This document shows, in pieces, positions 37,458 through 46,259 of a DNA stretch of 64,000 nucleotides. Numbering within the stretch: position 1 is the first letter of the stretch; each line of letters begins with the position of its first letter. The notes beneath the pieces were generated by a model, which saw nothing but the letters and a program-made list of their open reading frames with translations, searched no databases and was not told where the DNA came from. The translations under genes and the position numbers were made by a program. This DNA is from Pseudomonadota bacterium. GTDB taxonomy: Bacteria > Pseudomonadota > Gammaproteobacteria > Burkholderiales > Rhodocyclaceae. The stretch lies in assembly GCA_018262195.1 (NCBI GenBank), contig JAGTRS010000008.1, positions 38,587 to 102,586 on the forward strand. Direction: 5' to 3'.

Positions 37458-37781
37458 TTACTTGTCAGCCACGACCTTGATTTCATTCTTGACGGAGGTA
37501 ACGCCTTTCACTCCCTTGGCAATCGAAACGGCCTTGTCCACGGCGCTTTGGCTGGCTGCGCTGCCGGTCAGCAGGACCATGCCATGCTTGTCGGTGTCGA
37601 CGTTGATCTTGACCAGGCTCGACATCTTTTCAGCGGCCAGTTCGGCCTTGATCTTGGTAGTAATCACCGAATCCTTGACATATTCGGTGGCCGAGGACTT
37701 CTCGGCATCGGCGGTATAGCCGGTTACCGGCAGAAGAAACAGGCCGGCGACGAGAACGCTTGTGGTGAGTTTGTTGTTCAT
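37458..37781 (-). CDS. BON-domain periplasmic protein (OsmY-like)
   Basis: Protein of 107 aa with a Sec signal peptide (about 1-24, TTSVLVAGLFLLPVTGYTA) and one BON domain (about 34-105): DSVITTKIKAELAAEKMSSL, VLLTGSAASQSAVDKAVSIA and GVTSVKNEIKVV. BON proteins such as OsmY bind membranes and respond to osmotic stress. ATG 37781 begins the signal peptide. Stands alone. Confidence 0.88.
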   Translation of the reverse strand: MNNKLTTSVLVAGLFLLPVTGYTADAEKSSATEYVKDSVITTKIKAELAAEKMSSLVKINVDTDKHGMVLLTGSAASQSAVDKAVSIAKGVKGVTSVKNEIKVVADK

Positions 37782-38052
37782 GATGGGTCCAGTCTTTGAT
37801 GGTTGAAAAATTACCAAGGCCATGGCACCAGATGCTTGCCAGTGGTCGTATTGGTGATTTATCACTGCATCGGCTGACCGTTCTGTTCGCCGGCATACAT
37901 AGCGCGCAATTTCCCGAAACCCCAGTCGGCTACCCGTTGGTTTTGGTACGCCGCAGAACGGATGCTTTTCGTATGGGCAAAGTCCAACCCAGGGCCGGTG
38001 ACAGACTTCAAACTTAGGAAATGGCGGTTGGGCTTGATGTTGCCCGTGAAAA
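37782..38052. other. Intergenic, no gene recognised
   Basis: About 270 bases between the BON-protein start and the end of the TPM-domain gene. Only frames antisense to or running through the neighbours are open; no terminator, repeat or promoter stands out. Confidence 0.3.
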
Positions 38053-38547
38053 TCAAAGCAGCGTTGGCGCGTCGGCGAGTTCGTTCGGGTTGTCGCCGGT
38101 GGCCGGGAAGTGTCGAGCGAGCAGGGCCGTGATGCGCTCGATGGCGTCCACCATGCCGCCTTGGTAGTTCCCGGCGGCAAATGCTGTTTCCATGCGGCGG
38201 CAGATGGCTTCCCATTCAGCTGACGGGACGAGGGCAGAAATGCCACTGTCGGCAAGGATTTCGACACGGCGGTCGACCAATTGCACATAGACGAGGATGC
38301 CGTTCGCCTCGCGTGTTGCCGCCACGCCAAGCGACTGGAACAGCGTTGCTGCACGGTCGCGGCAGGACTCTTCGCGGAGCAGGGCGCGGAGCGGTAGCGG
38401 GCCTTCGATGGCGATGCGGATTTCGCCGCGCTGCATGGTTTCGGAAGCCTTGACGGCAGCACTGATGGCCGCCAGATCATCGGCCCGGAAGGCTCTTCTG
38501 GCCCACCAGCCGGGTGATGAGAGGTGTTTGAGCAAGCGTTTCAGCAT
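38053..38547 (-). CDS. TPM-domain protein without export signal
   Basis: Protein of 164 aa whose body (about 25-150) is a TPM/TLP18.3-type domain: DLAAISAAVKASETMQRGEIRI, GILVYVQLVDRRVEILADSGI and MVDAIERITALLARHFP. It has a basic N-terminus rather than a cleavable signal. It follows the larger TPM protein gene after only 2 bases, so the two are co-transcribed. Function of TPM proteins in bacteria is not settled. Confidence 0.82.
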   Translation of the reverse strand: MLKRLLKHLSSPGWWARRAFRADDLAAISAAVKASETMQRGEIRIAIEGPLPLRALLREESCRDRAATLFQSLGVAATREANGILVYVQLVDRRVEILADSGISALVPSAEWEAICRRMETAFAAGNYQGGMVDAIERITALLARHFPATGDNPNELADAPTLL

Positions 38548-38549
38548 GG

Positions 38550-39398
38550 TTACCAATTCCCCGAGGCGCCGCCGCCACCAAAGCTGCCACCACCGCCGGA
38601 AAATCCACCGCCACCCGACGAGTCACTGCCAAAGCCTCCGGAGAAACCACCGCCGCCACCGCCGGAAGACCAGCCACCGCGGCCAAGGCGGATGAAGGAG
38701 AGCACGAAAGCGAGGAGTGCTGCGCCGCCGGCCAGGCCGAGCGAGGCGAAGATGGTCCATGCCAGCCAGCCGGCGACACCGGAAACCGCCAGCGAGCCGA
38801 GCAGGCCGAACATCGAGCGGATGACGCCGGCCATGAAGAAAACAATAAGCAGGAAAGTCAGCGAATCGGCTGGTTCGGCGCCACTGGGGGCGGTTTGTAC
38901 AACGGGTGCCGGCAACGGCTCGCTACGAATGACCTTGTCGAGCGTCGCCACGGTGGCCCGCAAGCCGCCGGCAAAATCGCCCTCGCGAAAACGCGGTGCC
39001 ATCTGTTCGGCCACGATGCGCTTGGCGATGGCGTCGGGAATGGCGCCCTCCAGCCCGTAGCCGACTTCGATGCGCATGCGCCGGTCGTCCTTGGCGACGA
39101 TGACGATCACCCCGTCATCGACGCCCTTGCGGCCGATTTTCCAGGCCTCGGCGAGGCGGATGCCGAACTGCTCGATGCTTTCCGGCTGCGTCGTCGGCAG
39201 CAGCACGATGGCGATTTGCGCGCCCTTGTCTTTTTCCAGGGCCGCCAGGCTGGTCGTCAGCCCGGCTCTATCCTCGGCCGACAGCGTGCCGGTCAGGTCG
39301 GTGACGCGCTCGGTCAATGCTGGCAGCGCTACCTCGTTCGCGCTCCAGCCGAGCAGCGGCAGCAGCGCGAAACAGAGAGCGGCGAGCCAGCGGAACAT
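38550..39398 (-). CDS. Membrane TPM-domain protein with Gly/Ser-rich tail
   Basis: Protein of 282 aa: signal peptide (MFRWLAALCFALLPLLGWSA), TPM domain (about 30-150, VTDLTGTLSAEDRAGLTTSL and IVIVAKDDRRMRIEVGYGLE), two membrane segments (about 178-232) and a low-complexity tail of Gly, Ser and Phe (about 242-282, GGGFSGGFGSDSSGGGGFSG). This is the YgcG layout. It sits between LemA and a second TPM gene, an arrangement common with LemA. Confidence 0.9.
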   Translation of the reverse strand: MFRWLAALCFALLPLLGWSANEVALPALTERVTDLTGTLSAEDRAGLTTSLAALEKDKGAQIAIVLLPTTQPESIEQFGIRLAEAWKIGRKGVDDGVIVIVAKDDRRMRIEVGYGLEGAIPDAIAKRIVAEQMAPRFREGDFAGGLRATVATLDKVIRSEPLPAPVVQTAPSGAEPADSLTFLLIVFFMAGVIRSMFGLLGSLAVSGVAGWLAWTIFASLGLAGGAALLAFVLSFIRLGRGGWSSGGGGGGFSGGFGSDSSGGGGFSGGGGSFGGGGASGNW

Positions 39399-39404
39399 CG
39401 GGGC

Positions 39405-40010
39405 TTACTTGGCCGCAGCCGGGGTGTCGAACTTGACGACCGGCGGCGTCGAAATCGCCTTCTCGTCTTCAACCGTGAAATTCGCCTTGGGCTTGTAGCC
39501 CATGACCATCGCCGTCAGGTTGTTCGGGAAAGTGCGGACCGAAATGTTGTAGACGCGGACCGTATCGATGTAGCGGTTGCGGGCTACGGTGATGCGGTTC
39601 TCGGTGCCTTCGAGCTGGGCCTGCAGGTCGCGGAAGTTGGCGTCGGCCTTGAGGTTCGGGTAGTTCTCGGCGACCACCAGCAGGCGGGACAGGGCACCGG
39701 ACAGCTCGCCTTGCGCCTTCTGGAACTTGGCGAAGGCGGCTTCGTCATTGACCAGTTCCGGTGTGATCTTCATACCGGCGACATTGGCGCGTGCTTCGGT
39801 GACACGGGTCAGCACTTCCTTCTCGTGCGAGGCATAGCCTTGAACGACGGAAACGAGATTGGGGATCAGGTCAGCACGGCGCTTGTACTGATTGAGCACC
39901 TCGGACCAGGCGGCGTTGACGCCCTCGTCGTTGATCTGGATCTGGTTGTAGCCGCAGCCGGAAAGCAGGCTGACGATGAGGACGAGGATGGAGTAAAGAC
40001 GAATGCGCAT
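39405..40010 (-). CDS. lemA: LemA-family lipoprotein
   Basis: Protein of 201 aa with a lipoprotein-like signal (LSGCGYNQIQ), then the LemA helical bundle: VNAAWSEVLNQYKRRADLIP NL, VVQGYASHEKEVLTRVTEAR and RYIDTVRVYNISVRTFPNNL. ATG 40010 gives the lipobox a normal position. First gene of the lemA-TPM-TPM operon; LemA proteins are proposed envelope scaffolds of unknown activity. Confidence 0.93.
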   Translation of the reverse strand: MRIRLYSILVLIVSLLSGCGYNQIQINDEGVNAAWSEVLNQYKRRADLIPNLVSVVQGYASHEKEVLTRVTEARANVAGMKITPELVNDEAAFAKFQKAQGELSGALSRLLVVAENYPNLKADANFRDLQAQLEGTENRITVARNRYIDTVRVYNISVRTFPNNLTAMVMGYKPKANFTVEDEKAISTPPVVKFDTPAAAK

Positions 40011-40166
40011 GAAAGAGGCTCCCAAAAGATGGTTCGCGGGACAGCATACCATCGTGATATTTCCGGGCGGGTAAAGTTTGGTCGGGCCAGCCCGATGCCA
40101 TGGTCTGCCGGGTTTGCTGCGTGAAACGTAAAAGACAGCCAAACCCCAAAGCGGCGCCCCAAGGCC

Positions 40167-40616
40167 TCAGGCTGGTTTCCGGCGCAGCAGGTGATTGACG
40201 ATGAAACTCAGCACCGCTTCGCCACGCTGATTCACCGCCTGATACTTCAAACGCGCAATGCCGCGATCCGGCTTCGAGTTTGAGGGCCGTACTTCGAGCA
40301 CTTCAATTTCGCTGTGCAGCGTATCACCCGGCCGCACCGGGGCCAGCCAGCGCAACTCGTCGATGCCCGGCGAACCCATGCTGGATTCAGCCAGCACGCC
40401 GGACTGGATGAACAGCCGGAAACAGATCGCCAGGCTCTGGAAGCCGCTGGCGATCAGCCCGCCATACGGCGAGTTGGCGGCTGCGTTGGCGTCGAGATGG
40501 AAGGGCTGCGGGTCGTAGCGCCAGGCGAAGTCGATGATTTCGGCCTCCGTCAGCGTCAGTCCCGGCGAGGTGAAATGCTGGCCGGGGGTGAGGTCGTCGA
40601 GATAGCGGGTATCCAT
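40167..40616 (-). CDS. MaoC-family (R)-hydratase-like protein
   Basis: Protein of 149 aa with a hot-dog fold of MaoC dehydratases: DDLTPGQHFTSPGLTLTEAE, FAWRYDPQPFHLDANAAANS with the catalytic Asp/His pair, SPYGGLIASGFQSLAI and RPGDTLHSEIEVLEVRPS. Members hydrate enoyl-CoA esters. Lies 18 bases downstream of the MliC-YbaY fusion gene on the same strand. Confidence 0.9.
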   Translation of the reverse strand: MDTRYLDDLTPGQHFTSPGLTLTEAEIIDFAWRYDPQPFHLDANAAANSPYGGLIASGFQSLAICFRLFIQSGVLAESSMGSPGIDELRWLAPVRPGDTLHSEIEVLEVRPSNSKPDRGIARLKYQAVNQRGEAVLSFIVNHLLRRKPA

Positions 40617-40634
40617 GGCGGCAATCCTGGTTGC

Positions 40635-41315
40635 TTATTTTCGGGAAGTGACCGGCTTCAGAACCATCTCCACCGGCACCGGTTGCCCATCCTTGAGTGC
40701 CGGATAAGCCTTGTCGCTGATGAAGCGCAGCTTGCCACCGGCTTCAATGCGGGCGGTGACGGTGAGGCGGGTCTTTTTGCCAAGCAGATCCTTGTCGACG
40801 GTTGCCGAGAAGGGAATCGGTACCTGGGCGCCGTTGAGTTCATAGCGTTGTTCGACCAGCGTCCTGGCCGGCGCACCGGCGCGGGATGTGTCCTGAATGC
40901 GGACGGTCAGGATGGCGCCGGGCGGCAGGGCGATGCGGGTCAGGTAGGTGACGCTGCCGGTAATGTCGATAAAGCTGCTTGCACCAGGTTGTGGTGCCGG
41001 TTGCGGTGTGGCTGGCGCTACAGTGCCGCGCGTGCAGCGGCGCAGGTTGCCCTTGCCGTCTTCAAGGACGGCGCTCTCGTCTTTGGTGTGCAGGCGAATG
41101 TCACCGCTGCGGTAAAGGGCGCCGGAAGCGGCGGGGACTTGCGGCAGGATCACGGCTTCGTCGGCGAAATGCAGGCTGGCCTGCGGTCGGCCGGAAGTGT
41201 CAGCCGAAAATGAAATGTCGAGCCTGCTGCCGTTGTCACAGGTATACGGAACGGGTTCTTCGCTGGCAATGGCGCAAAGCGGCAGGAGTAAAGGCAGCAG
41301 GTAGTGGAGTTTCAT
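40635..41315 (-). CDS. Secreted MliC-YbaY fusion protein
   Basis: Protein of 226 aa with a signal peptide ([17 protein letters not shown]). Residues about 22-95 match the MliC/PliC lysozyme-inhibitor domain ([34 protein letters not shown]-terminal RRC), and residues about 112-225 match the YbaY lipoprotein domain ([29 protein letters not shown]). A Pro/Ala/Gln linker joins them. It overlaps bpt by 4 bases. The inhibitor role against c-type lysozyme is family knowledge; the function of YbaY is unclear. Confidence 0.75.
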   Translation of the reverse strand: MKLHYLLPLLLPLCAIASEEPVPYTCDNGSRLDISFSADTSGRPQASLHFADEAVILPQVPAASGALYRSGDIRLHTKDESAVLEDGKGNLRRCTRGTVAPATPQPAPQPGASSFIDITGSVTYLTRIALPPGAILTVRIQDTSRAGAPARTLVEQRYELNGAQVPIPFSATVDKDLLGKKTRLTVTARIEAGGKLRFISDKAYPALKDGQPVPVEMVLKPVTSRK

Positions 41316-42061
41316 TCTTTTTCGGGTTCGGTTTTGGGCAAGGCTTGCCAGCGGGAATCGATCAGTCCTTCGATCGGCCGGAAAGTTGCCTTGTAGGCCA
41401 TCTTGCGGCTATTGGCGATCCAGTAGCCGAGATAGAGATAGGGCAGGCCGAGCGCCTGGCATTGGGCGGCCTGCCACAGGATGTTGTAGGTGCCGAAGCT
41501 GGCATCCGGGATGTCCGGATCGTAAAAGGTGTAGACGGAAGACAGGCCATCGTCGAGGACATCGATCAGGCTGACCATGCGGACGGCCTGATCGTCGGAA
41601 AACTCGATCAGCCGGGTGTCGACACGGCTTTGCAGCAGAAATTGGGCGTATTGGTCGTGGCTGTCTTCGTCCATGCCGCCACCGGGGTGGCGGGCTTGCT
41701 GATAGCGGTTGTAAAGCGCGTAATGCTCTTCAAGATAGACCAGCGGCAACTCGCGGGCGCGCAGATTGGCGTGATGTTTCGCAGCCCGGCGCTGGCTGCG
41801 GTTGGGGTGTAGCTCCGCAACCGACAGACGGACCGGGACACAGGCCTGGCATTCGTCGCAGTGGGGGCGGTAGGTGAAGATGCCGCTACGCCGAAAGCCG
41901 GCGCGGATCAGCGAACTGTAGATTTCGCTGTCGATCAGGTGGGCCGGGGTGGCGACTTGTGAACGCGCCTCGCGATCCGGCAGATAGCTGCATGGATAAG
42001 GCGAGGTGGCGTAGAACTGCAGCAACGAGAACGGGAGCGCGGCGTCGTCAGGTAGGGCCAT
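41312..42061 (-). CDS. bpt: Aspartate/glutamate leucyltransferase
   Basis: Protein of 249 aa that transfers Leu from Leu-tRNA to N-terminal Asp or Glu, marking proteins for ClpAP by the N-end rule. The N-terminal ATE domain has [12 protein letters not shown] with the conserved cysteines, and the C-terminal part has [20 protein letters not shown] and [20 protein letters not shown]. Next to aat, as in many proteobacteria; two bases separate them. Confidence 0.95.
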   Translation of the reverse strand: MALPDDAALPFSLLQFYATSPYPCSYLPDREARSQVATPAHLIDSEIYSSLIRAGFRRSGIFTYRPHCDECQACVPVRLSVAELHPNRSQRRAAKHHANLRARELPLVYLEEHYALYNRYQQARHPGGGMDEDSHDQYAQFLLQSRVDTRLIEFSDDQAVRMVSLIDVLDDGLSSVYTFYDPDIPDASFGTYNILWQAAQCQALGLPYLYLGYWIANSRKMAYKATFRPIEGLIDSRWQALPKTEPEKE

Positions 42062-42063
42062 GT

Positions 42064-42768
42064 CTATCTCGCGGGGTCGAGCGGGTCGGTGGACCAGACC
42101 GAGCGCGGACTGCCGGATGCAATCAGTTCCGCCAACCTGGCCTGAAACGCCTCACGCTGAATCTCCCTGCCACCGAGCGAGGCAAGGTGATCTGTATACA
42201 TCTGGCAGTCGATCATGCCGAATTGGTTACTCACAAGGTAATTCACCAGATGGGCAAAGGCGACCTTGGACGCATCGGTACGATGCGAGAACATCGACTC
42301 GCCGTAAAACATGCGCCCGATCGCCAGGCCGTAAAGGCCGCCGACCATGACGCCCTCTTCGTAGGTTTCGACCGAGTGAGCCCAGCCAAGTTCATGCAGT
42401 CGGGTGTAGGCATGTTTCATTTCCGGGGAAATCCAGGTGCCGTCCTGGCCGGGGCGGGGCGTTGAGGCGCAATTGGCCATGACCCCGCGGAAATCACTGT
42501 CGAAACGAACTTCGAACCTGCCTGAGTTCAGGGTTTTTTTCAGCGATCGGGAGAGCCGGAATTCTTCCGGAAAGAGGACCATGCGGGGGTCGGGGCTGTA
42601 CCACAAGGGCTGTCCTTCAACCGTTCCCCACGGGAAAATGCCGCGCCGGTAGGCATCAAGCAGGCGGTCGGGTTGCAGGTCGCCGCCGACTGCAAGCAGC
42701 CCACCCATGTCTTCCCGAGCCATTTCAACTGGCGGGAAAAGATCGAGCGGGCCTAGGTAGGGAATCAT
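42064..42768 (-). CDS. aat: Leucyl/phenylalanyl-tRNA-protein transferase
   Basis: Protein of 234 aa that adds Leu or Phe to N-terminal Lys/Arg substrates of the N-end rule. Family landmarks: [61 protein letters not shown] and [22 protein letters not shown] 42768 places the start just before MIPYLGP, as in homologues. Confidence 0.97.
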   Translation of the reverse strand: MIPYLGPLDLFPPVEMAREDMGGLLAVGGDLQPDRLLDAYRRGIFPWGTVEGQPLWYSPDPRMVLFPEEFRLSRSLKKTLNSGRFEVRFDSDFRGVMANCASTPRPGQDGTWISPEMKHAYTRLHELGWAHSVETYEEGVMVGGLYGLAIGRMFYGESMFSHRTDASKVAFAHLVNYLVSNQFGMIDCQMYTDHLASLGGREIQREAFQARLAELIASGSPRSVWSTDPLDPAR

Positions 42769-42784
42769 GCGCCGCGTTGAAGGA

Positions 42785-43930
42785 TCAACGGGTCCCGCCT
42801 TCGGCCAGCCAGGTAATGGGTTTGGCTGGCGGGGCAAGCTTTATGTCACAGTCCGGGTTGTCGCAATCTTCGTTCTTGAAAGCGATGACGTGGTCGGCAT
42901 CGAGCCGGATGCCGATTTTTTCGCCGAGCGCGTGGTTGTGGTGCGAGGGGACCAGCGAGAGCACTTCGGTGCCGCTCTCGAGGCGAAGCGTGTAGAGGAT
43001 ATCTGCGCCGCGAAAGGCTTTTTGCATCACCTCGGCCTGAACCGGGCTGGCGTCGTCATGGACGATGTCGTCGGGACGCAGCAGCACGTCAACCTGGCAG
43101 CCATCGTCGCAGGCAGCACAGGTTTCATTGCATTCAACCGGCGTGTCGGAAGTCAGCGTGCCGAGTTCCATGCGCACGCTGTTGTTGTCGCCGACCGTGC
43201 CGGTGACCAGCACGCCCTGGCCGATGAAGTCAGCGACGAAGCGGTTGGCCGGCCGATGGTAGAGGTTGTAGGGCACGTCCCACTGCTGGATGCGGCCTTC
43301 GTGCATGATGCCGATTTCGTCGGCCATGGCGAATGCCTCGTTCTGGTCGTGGGTGACCATGATGGCGGTCGACCCCTCGCGCTTGAGGATTTCACGGACT
43401 TCGACCGATAGCCGCTCACGCAAACCGACATCCAGGTTGGAGAAGGGCTCGTCGAGCAGTATCAGTTCCGGTCGTGGCGCCAGCGCCCGGGCCAGTGCAA
43501 CACGCTGTTGCTGGCCACCGGAAAGCTCATGCGGATATTTGTTGCCTTGGCCATGCAGTCCAACCGTCGCCAGCAACTGTCTGACACGCAAGTGGGCATC
43601 CTCGGCCGGCTTGCGCCCCAATCCAAACGCGACGTTTTCTTCGACCGAGAGGTGGGGGAATAGTGCGTAATCCTGGAAAACCATGCCGATTCGTCTTTTT
43701 TCCGGGGCGACACGCTGGCCGGCACGGCTAACCACTTCGCCGCGCAGAGTGATTTCGCCAGCGGAAATGTCTTCAAAGCCGGCGATGCAGCGTAATAGCG
43801 TGGTCTTGCCGCAGCCGGATGGCCCGAGCAGGCAGGCAATGCTGCCGCCTTCGAGTCGGAAATTCACGCCATCGACGACGGTATGCTTGCCGTAACGCTG
43901 AACGACGCCATTGAGTTCAAGTTGAGCCAT
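42785..43930 (-). CDS. fbpC: Ferric iron ABC transporter ATPase
   Basis: ATPase of 381 aa with Walker A GPSGCGKTTLLRCI, signature [17 protein letters not shown], Walker B LILLDEPFSNLD and H-loop VTHDQNEAFAMADE, followed by a TOBE-type regulatory domain (about 235-355) that contains an unusual Cys-rich patch (ECNETCAACDDGCQVDVLLR). Divergent from fbpB, with a 30-base shared promoter gap. The cysteine patch could bind metal; this is inference. Confidence 0.9.
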   Translation of the reverse strand: MAQLELNGVVQRYGKHTVVDGVNFRLEGGSIACLLGPSGCGKTTLLRCIAGFEDISAGEITLRGEVVSRAGQRVAPEKRRIGMVFQDYALFPHLSVEENVAFGLGRKPAEDAHLRVRQLLATVGLHGQGNKYPHELSGGQQQRVALARALAPRPELILLDEPFSNLDVGLRERLSVEVREILKREGSTAIMVTHDQNEAFAMADEIGIMHEGRIQQWDVPYNLYHRPANRFVADFIGQGVLVTGTVGDNNSVRMELGTLTSDTPVECNETCAACDDGCQVDVLLRPDDIVHDDASPVQAEVMQKAFRGADILYTLRLESGTEVLSLVPSHHNHALGEKIGIRLDADHVIAFKNEDCDNPDCDIKLAPPAKPITWLAEGGTR

Positions 43931-43960
43931 AGTGGTCGATTATAATTCGCATTCACAATC
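43931..43960. promoter_or_regulatory. Divergent fbpC-fbpB promoter gap with Fur-like box
   Basis: The only 30 bases between divergent iron-transport genes contain GATTATAATTCGCATTCACA then ATC, a partly symmetric AT-rich stretch resembling a Fur box. It is less convincing than the box before fbpA but fits iron control. Confidence 0.45.
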
Positions 43961-45598
43961 ATGCGCACCGCCCAATACTCCCCGCTACTCGTCGTCGGAT
44001 TTGTCGTCGCCCTGCTCGCCGGCCTGCCGGTGGCCAGCGTCGGCCTGAACCTTTTTGTTGGCGGGACGAGCGACACGTGGACGCATCTGGCCGCCACCGT
44101 GCTGCCGGAGTACATCAGCAATTCGCTGTTGCTCTGTCTTGGGGTCGGCTGCGGGGTTGGCATCGTTGGTGTGGCGACAGCGTGGTTGACCGCAATGCAC
44201 GATTTTCCCGGGCGCCGCGTTTTCGAATGGGCGCTGGTCCTGCCGCTGGCCGTGCCGGCCTATGTCATGGCTTACGTTTATACCGATTTCCTGCAGTTCG
44301 TCGGCCCGGTGCAGACCCTGTTGCGCGAGACTTTCGGCTGGCAGCATGGCGACTACTGGTTTCCGGATATCCGGACGCTGCCCGGTGCCATTCTGATGTT
44401 CGTCAGCGTGCTTTATCCCTATGTCTATCTGCTGGCCCGTGCCGCATTTCTCGAACGTGCCAGCGGCATGCTGGAAGCGGCGCGTACTTTGGGCATGGGA
44501 TCATGGCGGGCATTTTTTGCGGTATCCCTGCCTCTGGCCCGACCGGCCATTGTTGCCGGGGTGGCACTGGCGCTGATGGAAACGCTGGCTGACTACGGTA
44601 CGGTTGCCTATTTTGCAGTGAACACCTTCACCACCGGTATCTACCGCGCCTGGTTCTCGCTCGGCGACCGAGTAGCTGCAGCGCAGCTGGCGGCCATGCT
44701 GCTCGCTTTCGTACTGTTTCTGTTGATGGCCGAGCGAGTGTCTCGGGGGCGGGCGCGCTATCACAACACCACGGGCCGTAACCGGCCGATGGCGGGAGCG
44801 CGTCTGCGGGGGGCGGCGGCCATTCTGGCTACCCTCGCTTGTGTCGTTCCCCTTTTGCTGGGTTTCGTTCTGCCGGCGACCCTATTGTTGAAAATGGCCT
44901 TGACCGAAGGGGATGCGCAATTCGGCGAGCGTTTCCTGATTCTTTCTCGCAACAGTTTCGTGCTGGCAGGTACGACGGCGGTGATCGGCGTTCTGCTGGC
45001 TTTGCTGCTGGCTTACGGCGCCCGGTTGTCGAAGACGACTTTTGCCAATGCGCTCAACCGTCTGGTGGGGCTGGGTTACGCGGTTCCGGGGGCGGTCATT
45101 GCGGTTGGTGTGCTGATTCCGGTGACTCGTCTCGACAACTGGCTGGCCGGGCAATGGGCGCAGTGGTTCGGCCATAATCCCGGCTTGCTGCTGACCGGCG
45201 GTATCGCTGCACTGATCTACGCCTATCTGGTCCGTTTTCTGGCGGTGGCCCTGCACACGGTCGAGTCCAGTCTGGCCAAGGTAACGCCGAGCATGGACGA
45301 TGCAGCCCGCAGTCTCGGCTTGGGGCAGGGCGAAACCCTGCGCCGGGTCCACATACCCATGCTTCGCGGTAGCCTGTTCACGGCTGGTCTATTGGTGTTT
45401 GTCGATGTGATGAAGGAACTGCCGGCCACGCTGGTAATGCGGCCGTTCAATTTTGATACGCTGGCCACTCAGGCCTACACTCTGGCTTCGGATGAGCGTC
45501 TGGCCGAGGCTTCGACCGCCGCGCTGGCCATTGTGGCGGTTGGCTTGTTACCCCTGATTGCCTTGTCGCGCCAGGTTTCGGCGGCACGACGGCAATAA
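43961..45598 (+). CDS. fbpB: Ferric iron ABC transporter permease (fused)
   Basis: Protein of 545 aa with two membrane halves (about 10-260 and 290-540), each with the binding-protein-dependent permease EAA loop: EAARTLGMGSWRAFFAVSLP LARPAI and DAARSLGLGQGETLRRVHIP MLRG. This is the usual FbpB/AfuB two-in-one permease. Forms an iron uptake system with fbpC across the divergent promoter and with the separate binding protein at 46260-47276. A terminator follows the stop. Confidence 0.92.
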   Translation: MRTAQYSPLLVVGFVVALLAGLPVASVGLNLFVGGTSDTWTHLAATVLPEYISNSLLLCLGVGCGVGIVGVATAWLTAMHDFPGRRVFEWALVLPLAVPAYVMAYVYTDFLQFVGPVQTLLRETFGWQHGDYWFPDIRTLPGAILMFVSVLYPYVYLLARAAFLERASGMLEAARTLGMGSWRAFFAVSLPLARPAIVAGVALALMETLADYGTVAYFAVNTFTTGIYRAWFSLGDRVAAAQLAAMLLAFVLFLLMAERVSRGRARYHNTTGRNRPMAGARLRGAAAILATLACVVPLLLGFVLPATLLLKMALTEGDAQFGERFLILSRNSFVLAGTTAVIGVLLALLLAYGARLSKTTFANALNRLVGLGYAVPGAVIAVGVLIPVTRLDNWLAGQWAQWFGHNPGLLLTGGIAALIYAYLVRFLAVALHTVESSLAKVTPSMDDAARSLGLGQGETLRRVHIPMLRGSLFTAGLLVFVDVMKELPATLVMRPFNFDTLATQAYTLASDERLAEASTAALAIVAVGLLPLIALSRQVSAARRQ

Positions 45599-45609
45599 GG
45601 GCGGGGCTG

Positions 45610-45635
45610 GCCGGATTGGCTTAGTCCGGCTTTTT
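45610..45635 (+). terminator. Rho-independent terminator after fbpB
   Basis: GCCGGA ... TCCGGC stem with a 9-base loop followed by TTTTT, 12 bases beyond the fbpB stop. Its right half overlaps the last codons of the minus-strand ankyrin gene. Confidence 0.75.
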
Positions 45636-46196
45636 GGGTTCTGGTTTCGAGAAGTCCAGCGCCTCGTGTTCATCCAGAAACATCAGGTCCATGGAGAGTG
45701 CATTGGTCTCCGTGCCAAATGCATCGGGAGCATCATCGTTGATGCTCGTCGCAGGGGTTATTTCGGATCGCGTGAATTCGATGATGTTGTTGTCGGGCTC
45801 GGCGTCAGGGAGTGAGGGCACTAGTGCCTCAAGCGGCGGAAGCTCGCCGGTGATGTCAAAAATACTCGGATCAATCGACAGATCATCGGGAATCACCGCG
45901 CCTTGCTGCAGTAGCAGGGCAGCGATTTCGTTGTGCTTCCGCCGTAGTGCCAGGCGAAGCGGCGCACCCGGACCATCGCTGGCCGCGGCATTCGGATTGG
46001 CGCCATGCGTCAGGAGTTCCCGGACAATCGCCAGATTACCTTCAAAGCACGCTGTGCGCAGTGGCAGGCCACGGCTGCCGTGCATGTCGGGCTCTTCAAT
46101 GTCGACTTGGTCGTCGAGTGCTTCGACGACGCCGATCAGACTGCCGGCACGGATAGCGGTGATCAGCTTGCTTGCTGCAAATCCTTTGATGGTCAT
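45621..46196 (-). CDS. Cytoplasmic ankyrin-repeat protein
   Basis: Protein of 191 aa with no signal peptide. Ankyrin repeats run from about 8-110 (KLITAIRAGSLIGVVEAL, RGLPLRTACFEGNLAIVREL LTHGANPN, APLRLALRRKHNEIAALLLQ). The last 75 residues are acidic and low in structure. It lies between fbpB and fbpA, 60 bases downstream of fbpA on the same strand, so it may be co-transcribed with it. Function unknown; iron link is by position only. Confidence 0.82.
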   Translation of the reverse strand: MTIKGFAASKLITAIRAGSLIGVVEALDDQVDIEEPDMHGSRGLPLRTACFEGNLAIVRELLTHGANPNAAASDGPGAPLRLALRRKHNEIAALLLQQGAVIPDDLSIDPSIFDITGELPPLEALVPSLPDAEPDNNIIEFTRSEITPATSINDDAPDAFGTETNALSMDLMFLDEHEALDFSKPEPKKPD

Positions 46197-46259
46197 GTTT
46201 CCAGGCGATCTCGATAGTCCTGGGATTGTAGGCAATCGCCAGGACTTTGGCGAGCGGGC

